NCBI RefSeq assembly: GCF_963678635.1
Contig: NC_087062.1
Coordinates: 33,579,651-33,643,650, forward strand
Source: Symsagittifera roscoffensis
Lineage: Eukaryota > Xenacoelomorpha > Acoela > Convolutidae
Length of the DNA: 64,000 nucleotides
Reading direction: 5' to 3'
Of the stretch, positions 34,376 to 49,200 are shown one piece after another. A model generated the notes under the pieces. The model had not been told where the DNA came from. It worked only from the letters and a program-made list of their open reading frames with translations, and did no database searches. The position numbers and the translations under genes were made by a program. Positions within the stretch are counted from its first letter, which is position 1, and every line of letters starts with the position of its first letter.

Positions 34376-34780
34376 AGCTAAAGTGCTATTTGAAATATAA
34401 TAACCTGTGTTTTAATATCCTTAGCATTGGCTGTACTTAATAGCTGGATCAAAATGAACACATTTTGTCGCAAAAATTGCATCGCAACAATAAAATACAG
34501 TTCATTCTTTACCACAAGCTATGCTTGTTTAAATACCTCGTTTATTAATTACAAGTTTAAAAAAAAACATAAAAATTTTGCTTGAGAAAACTACAGAGAC
34601 TACGATATTTATACTGCAAAAGCCTACGACTTCAGAGGCACACTTTTAACGTTTCCCTATTACATCATTGCTGTCTAGATACTCGCATTTTCAAAAGAGT
34701 TAGCGGATACAACTACTGCTGTCAAATAAAGCATAAGCTTTGCAATATCATACTATCGATAGGAAAAAGTGTACTCCTAG

Positions 34781-35146
34781 CAGTAGTGGATTTAGGGAGG
34801 GGGTACGCCTTCTTAGGAATCGACCCCCTGACGAGCCAAAGGTTCCCCTCTGTACTAGTTTGAGCTATTCATTTATGGCTGACTGACCATAAAATTTTTC
34901 TACCGACGCCCCCGGCACCAACATAACTTCATTTAGCAGAAAGCATAAATAAAAAGACACCTCCTTTTTGGCCTGTTTTTTTCAAAAACTTGGTCAAAAC
35001 CACAGAAAATTTGGTCAAAACTGGGTCTTTATAGTGATTTGGGAGATGTGAGAAAATCAATTAGATCGACTCAAAAAAACGTCGACCAAATTTTTTTTTG
35101 AAAATCAGTCCCCCTCCCCCTCGAAAAAATCCTAGATCCGACCCTG
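34781..35146 (-). mobile_element. hAT-type MITE with near-perfect 8-bp target duplication
   Basis: The left end is CAGTAGTGGATTTAGGGAGG and the right end CCTAGATCCGACCCTG, inverted termini of the same family. The flanks are actcctag (34773-34780) and cctcctag (35147-35154), matching at 7 of 8 bases. It lies just beyond the 3' end of the carrier gene. Confidence 0.8.
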
Positions 35147-35554
35147 CCTCCTAGTATACACTTGCATAAATACTTCAAGCTATAGGCTAAAGACTGAGAT
35201 AAAATATTGTCTCAATCAAATTTTATTTGATTGACAACCCCAACTAATCGAGCAATAATAGAACTTTCTAGTGACTTGCCGCTTTTGCAGTAAAATATTG
35301 AAACCCTTCGCATACTTATCTCATTGAAAACCTCCGAAAGCCGACGTAAAAAATGAATTCAAACTGTTCGTGATTTCAAATAATTAATTGTGCCTGCGCG
35401 ATATAAATATCTACACAAATAGATTTATCAGCTCAAAGTTTGGAGAAAGCAAAAAAAAAACAGAAATTACATTTTTAATCGCTTTTGAATCATTTTAGAT
35501 CGCTATTGACAATTGGCTCATTAAGTAGACTTCCCAGAAAAATTAACAAATAGA

Positions 35555-38500
35555 TCAGTCTCTAAGTCCAAGTTGTGTTATTTTTCTCTGTGCATAGCCC
35601 ATTACAACAAAGCTGGTCCCGTTCGACAGGAGTGATCTGTAAGTGCCAGGTGTTATGCCTCTGTACAGTCCACGAACCCCACCTCGCTCTTTGAGCACAA
35701 TTGAAAATCTCTGACGGAGGGTCAATTTTGCATGACCATAATTTCCTTGAACCTAAACGCAGAACTTTCATATTGTTAGCCTGATTTCAAACAACCGAAA
35801 ATTAAAAAGGCAACAAACCGGGAGAAAATTATTCCGACTGTGCGCATATAGAACGAACACTGATCAAATAGAACTGGCTTAGAAGCTATGAAAATTAGTT
35901 AAATCAGTTACTCCATTCTTCAGATGAACTTGTTGAACCTGATCCAAACTATATATTATTATTGGTTATAAATTAGATATTTTATCTCTATAAAATATTA
36001 AAGAACCAATCACACTCCATCAAACTAACAACCCACTTATTTGTAAGTGCTGAAATTACTTGTAATATCAGCACCAGAGCATTTTGAATTTAACTTATAA
36101 CTTAGTTGCTTTCTCCAAGAGACCTACTCGTAACAAACCAGTATACTCTAGATCTATTGAGACTAAGAGATATAAGAGTAAGCTTAAGATCGGTATTAGA
36201 CTAAGAAGTTGCACGAATCTATCCAGCCGAAAATAAGATAGCGTGACGAGCAGACGGTGTGCCCTATCTGAAATTACTCTATGAGTTAGACCTTCAATCA
36301 CAACTCATTTGAGTTGGTCTTAAAGAAATCAGAAGCCAGAGAGCGTAAATTTGAGCATGAATAACTTTTTACGATTTTGTTATTCTCGAAACCAAAACTA
36401 ACGAGGAAAAATAATTGACCAAAAAATGTATTCGCCTCGTTTATTGACATTTAATAGCAACAAGGTGAACTGACCTGAGACTTCATCAATTCCAAGGGCC
36501 ACACGACCCACCATGCAAAAGTGGCCGCACATCCGGACACCAAAAAAGATCCCAGAAGAGGCCGGCTAAAAAACTCCTTGTGGTTTCGTCTGATGTAGTC
36601 CACGATGACAAAATACGTTGTCATCAGTCCCGTTGTGCGAAGCCACGTGATTTTGTATCCATTGAACGCTTCCATCGTTTTCCAAGACTGTCCCGTTTGA
36701 CGGCGCACTTTCACATATCTAGCTAACATAATCTACTGTCATGCTAAGCCGTGAAAATGAAGTCAAACTTGTGGCTGAGTTATGATGCCGCTCAAGCCAA
36801 CCCCGTCATCATTTCTCAAAAAAAGATCGATTTTCTTATCCAAATAGTTTTCTGGTCAAAGCATACATTAATACTTTCTTTTATTGTTCTCGACATTTTC
36901 AAACAAGTATGACCGAACGTTAAAAAATTTTAGCTTTGAATTTAGGGGTGGGCGAAAAACCGTAGCATGTAACACATCGTAACACAGCATTGGCAACTAA
37001 CGACCTTTTGCTTCGATTCACCTACATTCGGCACTAAGGGTATTGTGGACGTGAATGGCTATTTGCCGTTAAGAACACGAATAGTCTCCTGTTAACAGCT
37101 GTCGCCGGTTACACATTGTGGCCAGCTACGAATTACCGCCAGTTACGAATTGTAAGTTGCAAAACGCCAACTGCTACGAATTTTTGCCAGTTACGAATTG
37201 TCAGTCACCAGTTAAGAATTTTTCGATTCATTCATTAATCCTTAAGTTTCAAATCTAATTTACTCACTCTAATGGCGTTTCTATAGTTGCTCTGACAAGA
37301 GATGCTGCCAAACCACCAATCAAAACTCTAGATTGCAGACCTCCGTTGGACGAATGGGGTAAAAAAGGCATCGGCTTAGCTGCCCATGTGCCCTCGCAAT
37401 AAGTGTAGACTGTTTCAAACGAGCTAAATTGGAGAGACCTGAAAGGCAGTTTAAAACTTTTAACCTAAGATGTAACATACCCGAAACAAAAAAAAACATT
37501 GCCAACCGTGAGTTGGAAAAGAGTAATGAACGCAAAGAAGCAGAAAAAAACCTGTTTTTTCTAAAAATCTCTTTCTTCGAAGATCGACAAAAAAATGGAC
37601 GGTCTTAAATGTCTTTGAACTTCAAGACAATTTATAATTGACAATTCTTTCATGAAAATAACCCAATGTGAGAAAGCTGGATCAATAGGTAAAGATTTCA
37701 ATTTGCTGGGAAATCTGATAATAAAATTCCATTTTCAAAACAAGAAGTCGATACACTTTTGCTGTTCGATAGTGGAGTTTGCCTTCCTTTTAAGAAAGAA
37801 ATGAAGCGAATTAAAATAGTTCAAAAGCAAAAGCGAAAAATCAAAATTTAGCGTGAGAAAATTTTTCCTGAGAAAAAACACAATGACCTATTCAAGAGTC
37901 TTATTGAGCGTCTACTATTTTTTTCTGTATTTGAGATTTTCAGCAGCTACAGCTGATCAGCCGAAAAAAGGTATGTCGAGCACAACTGCACAGTAAAAGT
38001 ATCGAGCAGGCATTTGCAGATGCGCCTCTCCCGAAAGTACTTCCTCTCAAACCCCCCGATGTCTCCCCACTGAAAAACCCTCCACGTGCCACCAGGAGAA
38101 CAATTTCCCAGCTAAGGTCCGGTTACATCCCCTTTTAAATTCCTGCCTAAATAGAATCGACATAAACACCCTCCAAACTGCCCTTACTGAATTTACCAAC
38201 AAACCACTTCACACGTTTTTACCAGTTCTAAGATCACGACTACCATTACTCCCATAGACTTGTGGCTTCGGCTGACCAAAGTTTCTGAACCTCAGTTTCA
38301 GCATGCCGGACGCGCCCCTTGGGGGTAACAACAACAACAGAAAGTTATGTCTGTCTGTTAAGCGTTTGTTGAGGCAAGTTTCCATGAGATTGGTTGTTTA
38401 CAGGAAAAAAAACTACCACCCAGATCAATAAAGTACTAGCAAAAAACTAGTGGAAGAGGCGAAAATTGAAACGTAACTAAATCATTTGCCAACTTTTGAA

Positions 38501-39653
38501 ATTTGACGCCAACGATCATTTCAAAGTTGAAAAAACTTCGAGTACCTTAAATTCTAGCCAATAAATAACTCAGGCATGTTAGAGAAAACCAAGGCAACAG
38601 ACAGTAAGAAAAGTTTGAATGAAAGCAAGGAAACTGAAAAAATGACCCGTAAACCCAATTTGCAAACCCTGGATCGATAAGTGAAAAAATAGTCCTCCAG
38701 GAAATATTCAAAGAAAAAACCAAGCTCGATATTCGCGCTATTATAATATCGTAAATGTAGAAGATAAATTGCCTTCCATTCAGCTAACAAATTTGATTAA
38801 ATAATGAAGTCAAATCTCAAAAGATCAAATTCGGCGTGAACAAGTTTTAAGGTTTTCTGAAAAAAAGAAAACAAAAAACAATCAACAAGACCTATATAAA
38901 TGTCTTAACTATGTTAATTGACACTTAAACCAATATCAATATCAACTAAAAACAATTTTAAGTAGAGGGCTATCTTTCAAGTCGTTTCTACACGTTGTGA
39001 TAGCAGAAAATTCACCCCTGCTTGAAATATTTTAATAAGAGGCAAAGCTGCACTTCGGAAACACGAGAGAAAATGGCACTAATTAGCCCTAAAAGCAAAA
39101 GGTGAAATAAGGAAGAAAATGCAAAATAGCCTCGAAAATAAACTTTAACGAAGTCCCGGGTTCGAACGTCCTAGGCATCTGCTACACTTTCTCCACTAAA
39201 TATGCAACCCTGGTCACCAATAAAGCCGATACAACTGATGATATTAAAACTGCCAATTCTATGCAGCAGAAGTGTCACTAAATGAGCAATTATATTTGCG
39301 AGTTGGGCTACAAATACGGGCTTCGTAATAAAACAAACACTACGCTCGCTTGTATAAAAATTGTCCCTAAGAGTTGTCTTCTTTGTCACGGTGTACCTGT
39401 ACCTGTATATTCCTGATCCCATCAGTGGCGGAATGCAACCTCTGTACAATCCTCTCACCCCCTGCGTCCTCAACACTTCCATGAACGACTTGGACATTGA
39501 AATCTTCTCGAAGCCTTTCTGTGCCTGCATTTTGGTCTTTATCGTGTCCAGTGGGTGGCCGACCGCAACACTCGTCAACCCGTAGAGCACTCCGGCGCCA
39601 GTTGAAAGAAGCGCCTCTTTAATCCAATGTGCTCGTTTCTCATTGTGAGTCAT
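35555..39653 (-). CDS. Mitochondrial carrier (SLC25 family)
   Basis: Four exons, 39653-39403, 37438-37268, 36718-36475 and 35752-35555, join in consistent phase to give 287 residues, the normal carrier length. The three carrier repeats show PLDTIKTKMQ, PLEYVKVRRQ and PLELMKSQVQ, each fitting Px[D/E]xx[K/R]x[K/R]. GLYRG follows repeats 1 and 3. The family exchanges small solutes across the inner mitochondrial membrane through six helices. The C-terminus ends QRKITQLGLRD. The substrate is not deducible. The start is the ATG at 39653, since no earlier in-frame ATG was found and the length fits. Introns contain a LINE relic (38030-38340) and SINE pieces. Confidence 0.9.
38030..38340 (+). pseudogene. 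LINE 3' relic with CAA tail
   Basis: The plus-strand frames carry RRTISQLRSGYIPFLNS and, after frame damage, TTITPIDLWLR. These are the C-terminal motifs of I/Jockey/R1-type LINE ORF2 proteins (the LRSG...LN motif, then PxxLTPxDLW). The relic ends in a short AACAACAAC run, a typical LINE 3' tail. It lies antisense in intron 1 of the carrier gene. Confidence 0.65.
39034..39180 (-). mobile_element. tRNA-derived SINE, internally short
   Basis: It has the family tail with a damaged hairpin near 39040-39059 and a B-box-like GTTCGAACCCGGG near 39154-39168. It overlaps the carrier intron next to exon 1. Confidence 0.5.
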
Positions 39654-40264
39654 TTTCAAGGCGCTCTGCGCTAATTTAACATCAGATTTCAAATATTTAA
39701 TCAATGACAACTGAATACAATACTGCGAGGGTGTGCATTGATTGATATACTGCGTTCAGCTTCAACATATTGCTTTAGGTTCAGTTAACCTTCATACTAA
39801 ATGTCTGTCAACATGATGACACACACTGCCACCTGAAATTTAACCTGAATATTAACTCTACAACAGTATAGCTTGCCAATTCCATTGATTAAATTGAGCC
39901 CATGAACTCTATTAAATGAACATTACCCAAACTTTTCGGTGAATTTAACAATCACTGTCTTGTCAATACTGAACGATAACAAGAAGGGTTTATAATATGC
40001 GCCTTGTTATTCAATCTTTTTCCAGGACTTCTTTAAATTTCAAAATTACTGTATTTTTTTCCAACAGAGCCTAGTCCTTAATTAATTTAACCTGGCTTAA
40101 AAAAGTCTTTTATTTAACGACGTCTCTAATTTTTTGAATGTATGAAGTTATGTGTCTCTTAATTGACAACTTGTTACGAAGTGGGGGGCTCTTTCGAGAA
40201 AACACGGTATTTTAAACGGCCAATTCGAGAAGAAATGGAAAACTGAAATGTCGTTGTGAATCAT

Positions 40265-43200
40265 TTATTTAGGAAAATAAAACTTTACAACCTTTTCAGA
40301 AAAACACTCTAGGAGCAGAACAGAAAATTGCGGTAAATTTAAGAGAGCCTTCATATAATTTACACATTTAGCTTCGTCCACATACTTATCAGTCATGAAC
40401 AAATGCTGGAAAATAATAATACTAACTAAGTTTAAGGAAGTTATTGACATTGATGGCATTAGAGATGTTTTTGTCACAAAAGATTCAAACAAGTCTTCCG
40501 AATCAGACGTTTCTATGAGTTTAAGGAACTTTGATGCCACCATTTCTGGGTGCGTACAATTGGATAACAGATTGTACATTTCCATGACATTCAAAGTCCC
40601 ATAAGGTTCAAAACTCAGCGAGAATTCCGGTTGCATTTCTTTGTTTTGAACCAGCATTACGGCGATTCTGAAGTCCATTAATTTGACACCTTTCAGTGAA
40701 ACCGAACTTTGAGTTCCTTCTTTAAATCCAGATTCGCTATTTAACAATACTTTCAGCACGTCTGAGCTGTCTGATAACATCTTTCGACTGAAAAGATCCT
40801 TCTCGGAGCCATCGAAATATATTTCTACTTTTTCGTCGTCACAGTCAGAGTCGACGTTTTGTGTCAAAAGAGCTTCATCCACTGCTGAATTTTCAGGTTT
40901 CGGATGTGATACGACGTTTATAACATGCCTTAGCGCATAAACTGCATACTGTAGGTCTTCATCGTTCAAGTATTGAGTTTTCGAAAAACTGTTCACCAAG
41001 AGGTCAAGTGCAAAGTGGTCGACAAAGAACACTTTTTGGAATTCTGGTTTCTTCATTATGAACGGTAATGAAACTGCCACTGAAAACTGCATTTCAATAG
41101 GGCTATTTGACAGCGCATTATACAACTCACTATAATTGTATTTGCTCTCCGCATTAGATTGTAGTAAAATCACCAGACCACTTATCAATTCGCTCATGGC
41201 TTCTTCTTCTTCAGGGCTCAATTTGGCGAGCCTGCGGTGAAGTTTTACCACGAAATTATTCTTCACCAATTGCATAAAAAGAACTACATTTTCAACTAAT
41301 CGCTCCAGCACTCTTTGAAGCTGTGCGTTAGGTGAGTTCAATTTGGCATAATAATTAAGAATGCTTTCCGTGTATTCTGACTTACACAACATCAGAGCTG
41401 TTTCGTGTATCATCGACAATTTTGTCAACAGCTGCAACACATTCGACTCGGCGCATGTCAGAATCCGCTTGCCAGTCAACTTGTCGTCAACACAAGGGGT
41501 TTTGCTCGCATTTGGTGCTTTCATTGTTTCGCATTCATTTGCAATTGAAATAGCGCTGCTTTCCGACATTCTCTTTTCACGTTTTTCAGAAGGTTCTTGA
41601 CCACAAGTCGACATCCTGCGTTTTCTGGGAATAATTTCTTCGTTTATGGCGCTCCCACTTTGTTCACTAACAGCGACGGGAGAAAATGATGATACCCCTA
41701 GTCCTAAACACCATACAGATTCAATAGTTATTCATTTCGACTGAAGATATTCCTGTGATGTGGGAAGTATCTATGGGCACAGGTAAATTTTCCCACGCAA
41801 TTAAGGAAGCTCGCAAAGGATCGTTTGTGACATAAAATTACAGCATTGATTTTTTGGAGTGCGGGCACTGTACTGTTCTTTCTTAACTGATGTTATAACG
41901 CTCTGTGATTTAATAACATTCAATTTCAGAGCTTACACAGAGGCGAAGCGGAGCTTCGCGTCAATTGCGATAAAATAAAATCATATAACACATGAGAATT
42001 TGAAGAGAAAAAATGTTAAAAAAACAGGGCTACCAAAATTAAAGTTTTCGTAAGTCTCGGTAGAAGTTCATTTTAGGCAAAGATGCCAGACATATGATAT
42101 TTAAATAAAAATCAGAACGAAACTTATCAAGAGTAAACAATCTTTGAGCCGACACTGAAAAAAAATTAGTTTAACAAAATTAAAAAATTTCATGTCCTCC
42201 CTGAAACTACATTGAACAAATTTTTCATCACTTGCAAAAAACAATGAAAGTTGCTTGAAGATTAAAAAAATCCGAGATAAGGCAACTAAGCCAACAATCT
42301 TTGAACTGCCACAAATTGAGCCGGGAATTTTTTTTTAATTTTGAAGTCCCATGAGACTACATTGAACAACACTTGCATTTGCAGCTACAATGAAAGTTAC
42401 TCAAAGCTCAAGCAGAATCCGTGATGTGGCAACTAAACCACAAAACTTGAGCAGACAAAAAATCCGGCACTTCAACTTTAACCGAAAAATTTCAATTGCA
42501 TACATACTGCAGAAAATTGTGCAGACGGGACTCGCACCCCAACATTAGGGTGCAAAGGTAATGGCGTTACCTCTAGGCCAAAGGGGAACGAGCTTGAAAA
42601 TTCTAAAGCTTCATAAATAAATAGGCAACGGCATTACCTCTAGGACAAGTGGGAGCAAAAGAAAGTACCAAAGCTTCAATAATAAAGCAAGTAAAATTGG
42701 TAAAAATTGTTTACGGGAAACAAAATCTAGGTTTAGTTCCCGATTACAAGACACTTGCTTTAGCAAAAGTAAAAAGACATTATCGTAATGATGCGTGGTT
42801 CAGTTCACTGTGAATCTAGACCCATTACTTGACTAGTTAACCAATAAAAATTCAAAAAAAGTTTTTGTTCTCAAATTAATACAGAGGCGAAGCCCCGCTT
42901 CGCGAACACTGACGAGAACAAGACAAAAAGAAGCTCTGTAAAAAGCCATAAGGAAAAGTAGAAATAAGCTTCGAATTAGCAAAAAATCGCTAGCTAACCA
43001 TTGAGCCACGTACGCTTTATGCTTCACAAACACTAGCACAAATAAAGCAGAGAACAGATGCTATGAAATTTCGAATGCTAGATCGTGATTACAGCAAATT
43101 TTTCACCAAATCAGTGAACACATTCCATTTTTAGTGAACACTTTTATTTGCGAGTTCGCTTAGAAAAAAAGAAGGTTAGTACTAATACACTAGCTTTTTA

Positions 43201-46200
43201 CTAGTGTAAATAAACGGAAAGGCGCTTTGGCTTACGACAGGTTTTTTGCTCGATTACAGGTACCTCACAATAAGGACGTAGGGGTCAAATATCGTTCCTG
43301 ATTGAAGCCGTCTAAGTTAATTTTTTTGTTTCGAGATAAAGTGAATTTTTTGCTATTCAGAATCCACGCAGAACGGATTAAAATGAATAGTTTGATTTTA
43401 AAAGATGATGATAGTTCCATTAACAATATATCAATTAACAGTGAATTACTTTAAAAGGATAATATTCTAAGGATTTATCATCTCACTGTAAGGAAAGTGT
43501 TTAAGAACTGAAAGATTTTTGAAAATAATATTTTTTTTGCAAATCTAACTGTTTTCAGAACATATTGAACTACTTGCACAGGAAGCAGCTATTTTTTCGT
43601 GCTTATTAATGTAAGATTTTTCAATGCAGCACAAACAACTACACAGCTATAAAATATTAAATAGAACGAGACAACTTAGCCGAAAAAAAACGTTGTCTCG
43701 AACCTGAAATAAAACAAACAACCAAAATTGAATAACACCAATACAAAACCGTAGGTCATAACCATATAAGTTGAAACACTGCCACAGAAAAGCGCATCAA
43801 TGAACTCAAGCTAACACTTTTCAACTTTCGAACAAGAAAAACCCATCGCGTTACACCTCTCTCACTTGCCAAGAAGTTTTTATACCAAACAAGAAAAAAT
43901 TGCGCATTAGTTAAATACGTCAATTTGGCAAATCTGAAAATTAAAATCCGCTTTCGAAAATGAAATTACCTTTTTTCGACATTTTTTTTGAGCGCCTTTG
44001 GCACAATCTTAAATGGAGAGCTAAGGTTCAACCTTTGAGAGAGTATAAATTATTTAGCATAAATTCAATTTGCTGACGATGGAAAACCTCAAAACAAATA
44101 ACTTTCACATGTTATAAAAAAAAACTTGTTTTTGAAAATTAAAAACTAAAGGAAAAAAGAGTGAGCGCAGTTTTTAACCCATTTTTGGCAGTCGAACAAA
44201 ATTAAGATAGCGTGTGTGGTTATAAGCTGAAAATATCAAACTATATACAAAATAGGAAAATCAGAAACTAAGCTAACAAACATTTTAAAAAATGATGAAT
44301 TCGAAATGAAGATCCGATAATTTTTATTCAATAAGGTTGCAATAAAACATCAATTCGTAGGTAACAAGAAACCAATAGCTTATTTCGAACACTGTTTTAT
44401 AATCATAAGATGCATATAAAAGAAACGGAAAATTAGTGGACAAAAAATGAAATGCAAACAACAAACACGAAAGAAAGAGATTTTCTTAATGTTCCAATAT
44501 TAATGCAGAGGTGAAGCTGCGCTTCGCAATCACTAGCGACAACACGACAAAAAAGCACCTTTATGAAGTGAAACAAGAAAAAATAGAAAAAACCTCGAAT
44601 TAGTAAAACTTTGTTATGTTTGGGCTTCGAACCTGCGACCTCAAGAATTGAAGTCTCACGCCCTACCCTCTCGTTCACGTACGCTTAACAACAGGCAAAC
44701 ACTACCCGCACTGACAAACTTCAGATTGAAATCAATTTAAATCGATTTCTATACAGATGATACAATTTTTATACAAAGAGATTCCCTTTCAAATTTGAGG
44801 GGTTCCTTTGCAAAACTAAGGGTTCCCTTGTAATGAAAAGTACAACCAAGCAAAATTTCAAGTAATTTTTTAAAAAATTCTAGCTTTTTGAAATCCCCAA
44901 AAACTAGCCATCAATAACGCAGCAACATATGCGAATAAATTTCCAATGCAATTCAGCAAAAGTGGCACCAAACACAAAAAGACACAATTTTGCAAGTAGT
45001 AGTTTGCAATATAACAAACTGAACGCATCCACACTAATTTACATTATGTATAAATTATGCATTTCAAAAAATTGATACATTGAGTTAGAAAATTTCCAAT
45101 ATCGAGTTTTTATTATTGTTACGTTGTTTGAAACATATAGCTTTTTTCGGCTCATTTGATGAATTTCAAATGTTTCAGCTGTGTTAACTTACTCATATTC
45201 GAATGTCAAAGCACATGCTATCAACGAGCGGTAAAGGTGCCCCAAAAGGACACCAATATTTGCGACTAAGGTTAGTAAAAAAGAATAGTCGTAGTATAGC
45301 ACTAACGCTCACTTAAGTTTGCTAGTAACTATAGAACAAGGAAATGGAATCGGTAATAATTTTTTTTTCTGAAATAGCACGTCGATACTTCTGGTACTCA
45401 CATCTAAGCTATCAATTATTCTAAAATTTGCAGAAAAATTATTTACGGCAAAAAAAACGTTTGGTCCCGGTTATCTGATATTTGCTAACGCAAATATTAG
45501 GAATCGTTATCTCAGGACTTGAGAGCTAAGGAAAACTGAATCAGCAGAAGTAAAAAAAAATCTCTTTTGACATAGTTTTAAATTGAGAAGAGGAAAACAG
45601 TTAGAAGGAAGTGAACATTGGGTGATATCGTTCACTTTATTGGATATGTATAACCAACAAAACGCAATCCAAGCTTTTGAATTTTACTTCAAATTTATTG
45701 TATTTTAAGATAGATTTGCTGATATGACTTGAGTCAAATTTGAAAGGGGATTTGCATGAGTCTTGATCTGCGACTACAAAAATGTCGATCATAAAAACAT
45801 ATATAAAAAACGCAGCTCAAAAAAATGCCAATGAAACAGTTCGACGAAACAGCACAGCCTAAAATAATCATCTAATGTTAGTGGAAGCAATCTGAAAGAT
45901 TCTTGAAGGGAAAATTAAAAAGTTTTGATTTGTCTATTGAAAAAAAGTTTTTATGAACACAAGCAGCCCCGCAGAAATTGGCCAATTGGTACCTATTATT
46001 TTACGGGAAAAAATTAGAAAATTCAGTTTTTAAAAAGTACTTGTCTATCAAGAATAAAAATGTTCATTTTTATGTGAATAGATGATACAATTGCTGGTGT
46101 TTCTGTATGGCGTGAGAATAAAACACAGAGGCGAATCTGCGATTCGCAAACACTAGCGAGATCACAAAAAGCAGCTATAAAAAGCAATGAGAAAAAAAAT

Positions 46201-49200
46201 TACGTCTCGGATTCGATCTGCGGCCTAAGGATTATGAGTCTCGCGCACTAACCACTCAGCCACAGACGCTAAGAAATCGCAAACACTAGTCCAATCATTA
46301 GATTGCGGGTTCAAATCGCAAGTGCGCTGCAATTTGCGCTCTTGCAGGTAAATAATAGCTTAATGGGCGCTGGTTATTTGCACTCTTATCAACTTAAATA
46401 GTTAAACTCTGGTTTCGGCTTGGGGCTGGTTGACTAAAAAAAGTAACTCTCTGAAACTTGTTAGCTGTTCAGACGCCGGCTGAACTTGAAGTACATCAGG
46501 ATATTGTTTCGAGCTTCATGTCAAATAAGGCGTTATCAATATGTCAAGTAGACTTCGGCGTTGTGTAATAACGTTCACAGCCGACGCTGAAAGGATTTTT
46601 AAATATTTTAACTTAGTTAGAACACTTAACAATTTAGACATAAGAACATGACCAACTGACAGTTGAAAAAGAGTAATGTACGCAGGGAAACAAATATGAA
46701 AATAACTTTGAAAACAAATATGCCCTTAAAGCTCTTTAAATTTCAAGAACAATTGATTGATGCTTTGTTAATAAAATTATCCCAGTTTGAAAAAACTTCA
46801 TCAGAAAGTAAGTTTTTTATTCCGCTGTGAAATCTGAACAAAAAACACTTTCGAAACTATAATCGATCATGTTTCTCGTGACTTTTGCTGTTCGATCGTG
46901 GAGTTTGCCTTCCTTTTAAAAATGGAAAAGAACTGAATTTTTTCAACAGCGATCATAAAGATAGATTAAAAACTCTAGAAAGTGCAAACTCTAGAAAGTG
47001 CAGACCATCTGCTAGGAACAACCTAATTCATTTTAAAAGCGTAGTTTAGTGGCTTCTGACTTGAAATGGATTTGAAATTCTAAAACTTATTCGGTGGTTA
47101 ATTGCAATTTTAACATATCTTGCCGGTTTTTTTTTCAATAAAAATGAATTGATTAAACACGACTTCACCGTTACCACTAAGTTTTTGCGGATCGTTAACT
47201 ATATATTTGACTGAACTTTTACACGAAACTTCCAAACAAGTTGGTTAATTTACTGCTGTATTGAGGGGCAGTTTTCGCTGCATAAGCCCGAAGATAAAAT
47301 AATAGCCATCAGTCTGTTGGAAAAGTGTGAATGAACTAAAGAACACATACAAAATGATTCAATTATGATCAAACATTTTTCATCTTTAGAACTTCGGAGA
47401 AAATTTTTGAATTACCAGAACATTATATGGTTGACCTTTTTTCGTATATAATTACACCAATTTTTAAAACTTGATGGATGGGTATTGTTTTCCACTGGGT
47501 GGGAAATCTTAAAATCAAAATCCATTTTTAAAACTGTAATTATCCGGGTTTCTTCGCGTCATTTAAACTTCCATAATTGCAGAGCATAATTTGTCAATAT
47601 ATTGAATTGTACTTGACAAAAATCAAATTGAATGAACAAAAAATCAAATTTGAACTCGAAGACTTGCGATTGAAAAACGAAAGAAAATCAACAGGACCTA
47701 TATAAAAGTCTTCTTCAGAAACTATACATTATTCTAACAATTACCTGAGTCAACGCTGAGAATGTTAGAATCCAACTCCAATTTCTCTTCAGTACTTCCG
47801 GATGCATTTTCTGCAACTATGGTGCTAATCTCTGCGATTTTTGATGGATTCACTGAGCCTTCAATCTGTTGCCTACCAGACTCGTTATTCTGATCATCTT
47901 CAGTGTCTTCTTCTTCTTCGTCGCTAAACATTTCAGGAGCTACCGAATTAGTAAAACTATTAGCACTTGAAAAATCATACGAAACGGGAGACGATGGATA
48001 GTTCGGAGACAACATGAAATGATTTGGACTGAGCTCTAGAAATGGACTTTGGCTGAATGGCAGCCATTGTCTGGATCCACTACCCATCCCACTACGAGTC
48101 GGTGACGTAATCATAAATCTACTGCCACCTGCACCTGGGTTACTACTAGGCGAGCAAGTCGTTGTACTCCAAGGAGGAGAAATTTCACCTGGTAGACTTG
48201 TTAAAGCAGCATGGTAAGGAGATCCCGTTGAGCTACATGATATTGATCTTTGGTACGCTGTGCTTTTGTAGTACTCAATCGGAGTGCCAAAATCCAGACT
48301 GAACAAGTCGGGACGCATTTGCAGCAAGTGCTTTTCCTTTAATTGGCACTTATCGTTACACTTTGGGTGGGAAACTGCCTGAAAGTTGTCTTCATCTAGA
48401 AGATTGAACAGATGTCTCAGGAGGTTTCCTCGTTTGACCATTAGAATGAGACCGAGTTCGTCATTAGAAAAACAAAGTAGGCTCGTGAGAATCATGTTGA
48501 AAAGTCGCTTCTGTTTTTGCTCTCCCAGCAAGGCAACTAGATCAGGTAAATAGCCCTGATCCCTCATTTTGAGCCGAGTTAGACATTCTCTCGACAGATA
48601 ACAGATGCCCGCGACGCTCTTGCTAACCTAAATTGAAACAAATTAACTATTTAAGCGTATGAAATTGCAATAAAAATAGCTATTCACATAAAAAGAGCAT
48701 TCGAAATTTTTCAGAACAAGACGGCATATAGTTTTTTGGGAGAAAATTAGCTATAAAGTCGAATTCAAAGCAATAGACTAGATAATAACCTCTACGTTCG
48801 AATATTGCCCCTCCGTATTTTTGATGATCGTGAAAAACAGCTCAACACAACCAGTGCATCCAAGTATCCCTCTTGCTATGGAATGTTGCACCACTTCACA
48901 TATAATCTTAACAGCTGTATGTGAGGCTACCGACACCTCAGTTGTAGTCGAAGACAGCCGGGCAACATCAATTAGATTGGGCAGAATTCCACTGTCCTTG
49001 ATTTGACCTGCAAGTTCCATGCTGCAATTTGTCACGCAGAGCTCCTATATACAAGAAGCTGTTTTCAAATTAATGTAACAAATCTACTAAGCAGATATTC
49101 TGATATTTCGAGCCCCGAAATTTTATTTCGAAGCTGCACTACGCGAACACAGCGAGAAAACGGCAAAGTAGCTCTAAAAGGGTCACTTGCTCGCTTGAAA

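Noticed and set aside
42520-42595. tRNA gene on the minus strand
   Set aside because: A and B boxes are recognisable, but a clean cloverleaf and anticodon loop are not, and it lies beside the SINE family tail.
46202-46270. tRNA-Met-like gene on the minus strand
   Set aside because: The A and B boxes and a CAT anticodon are visible, but acceptor, anticodon and T-arm pairs are broken and the body of a repeated SINE follows directly. It is therefore a tRNA-derived SINE head.
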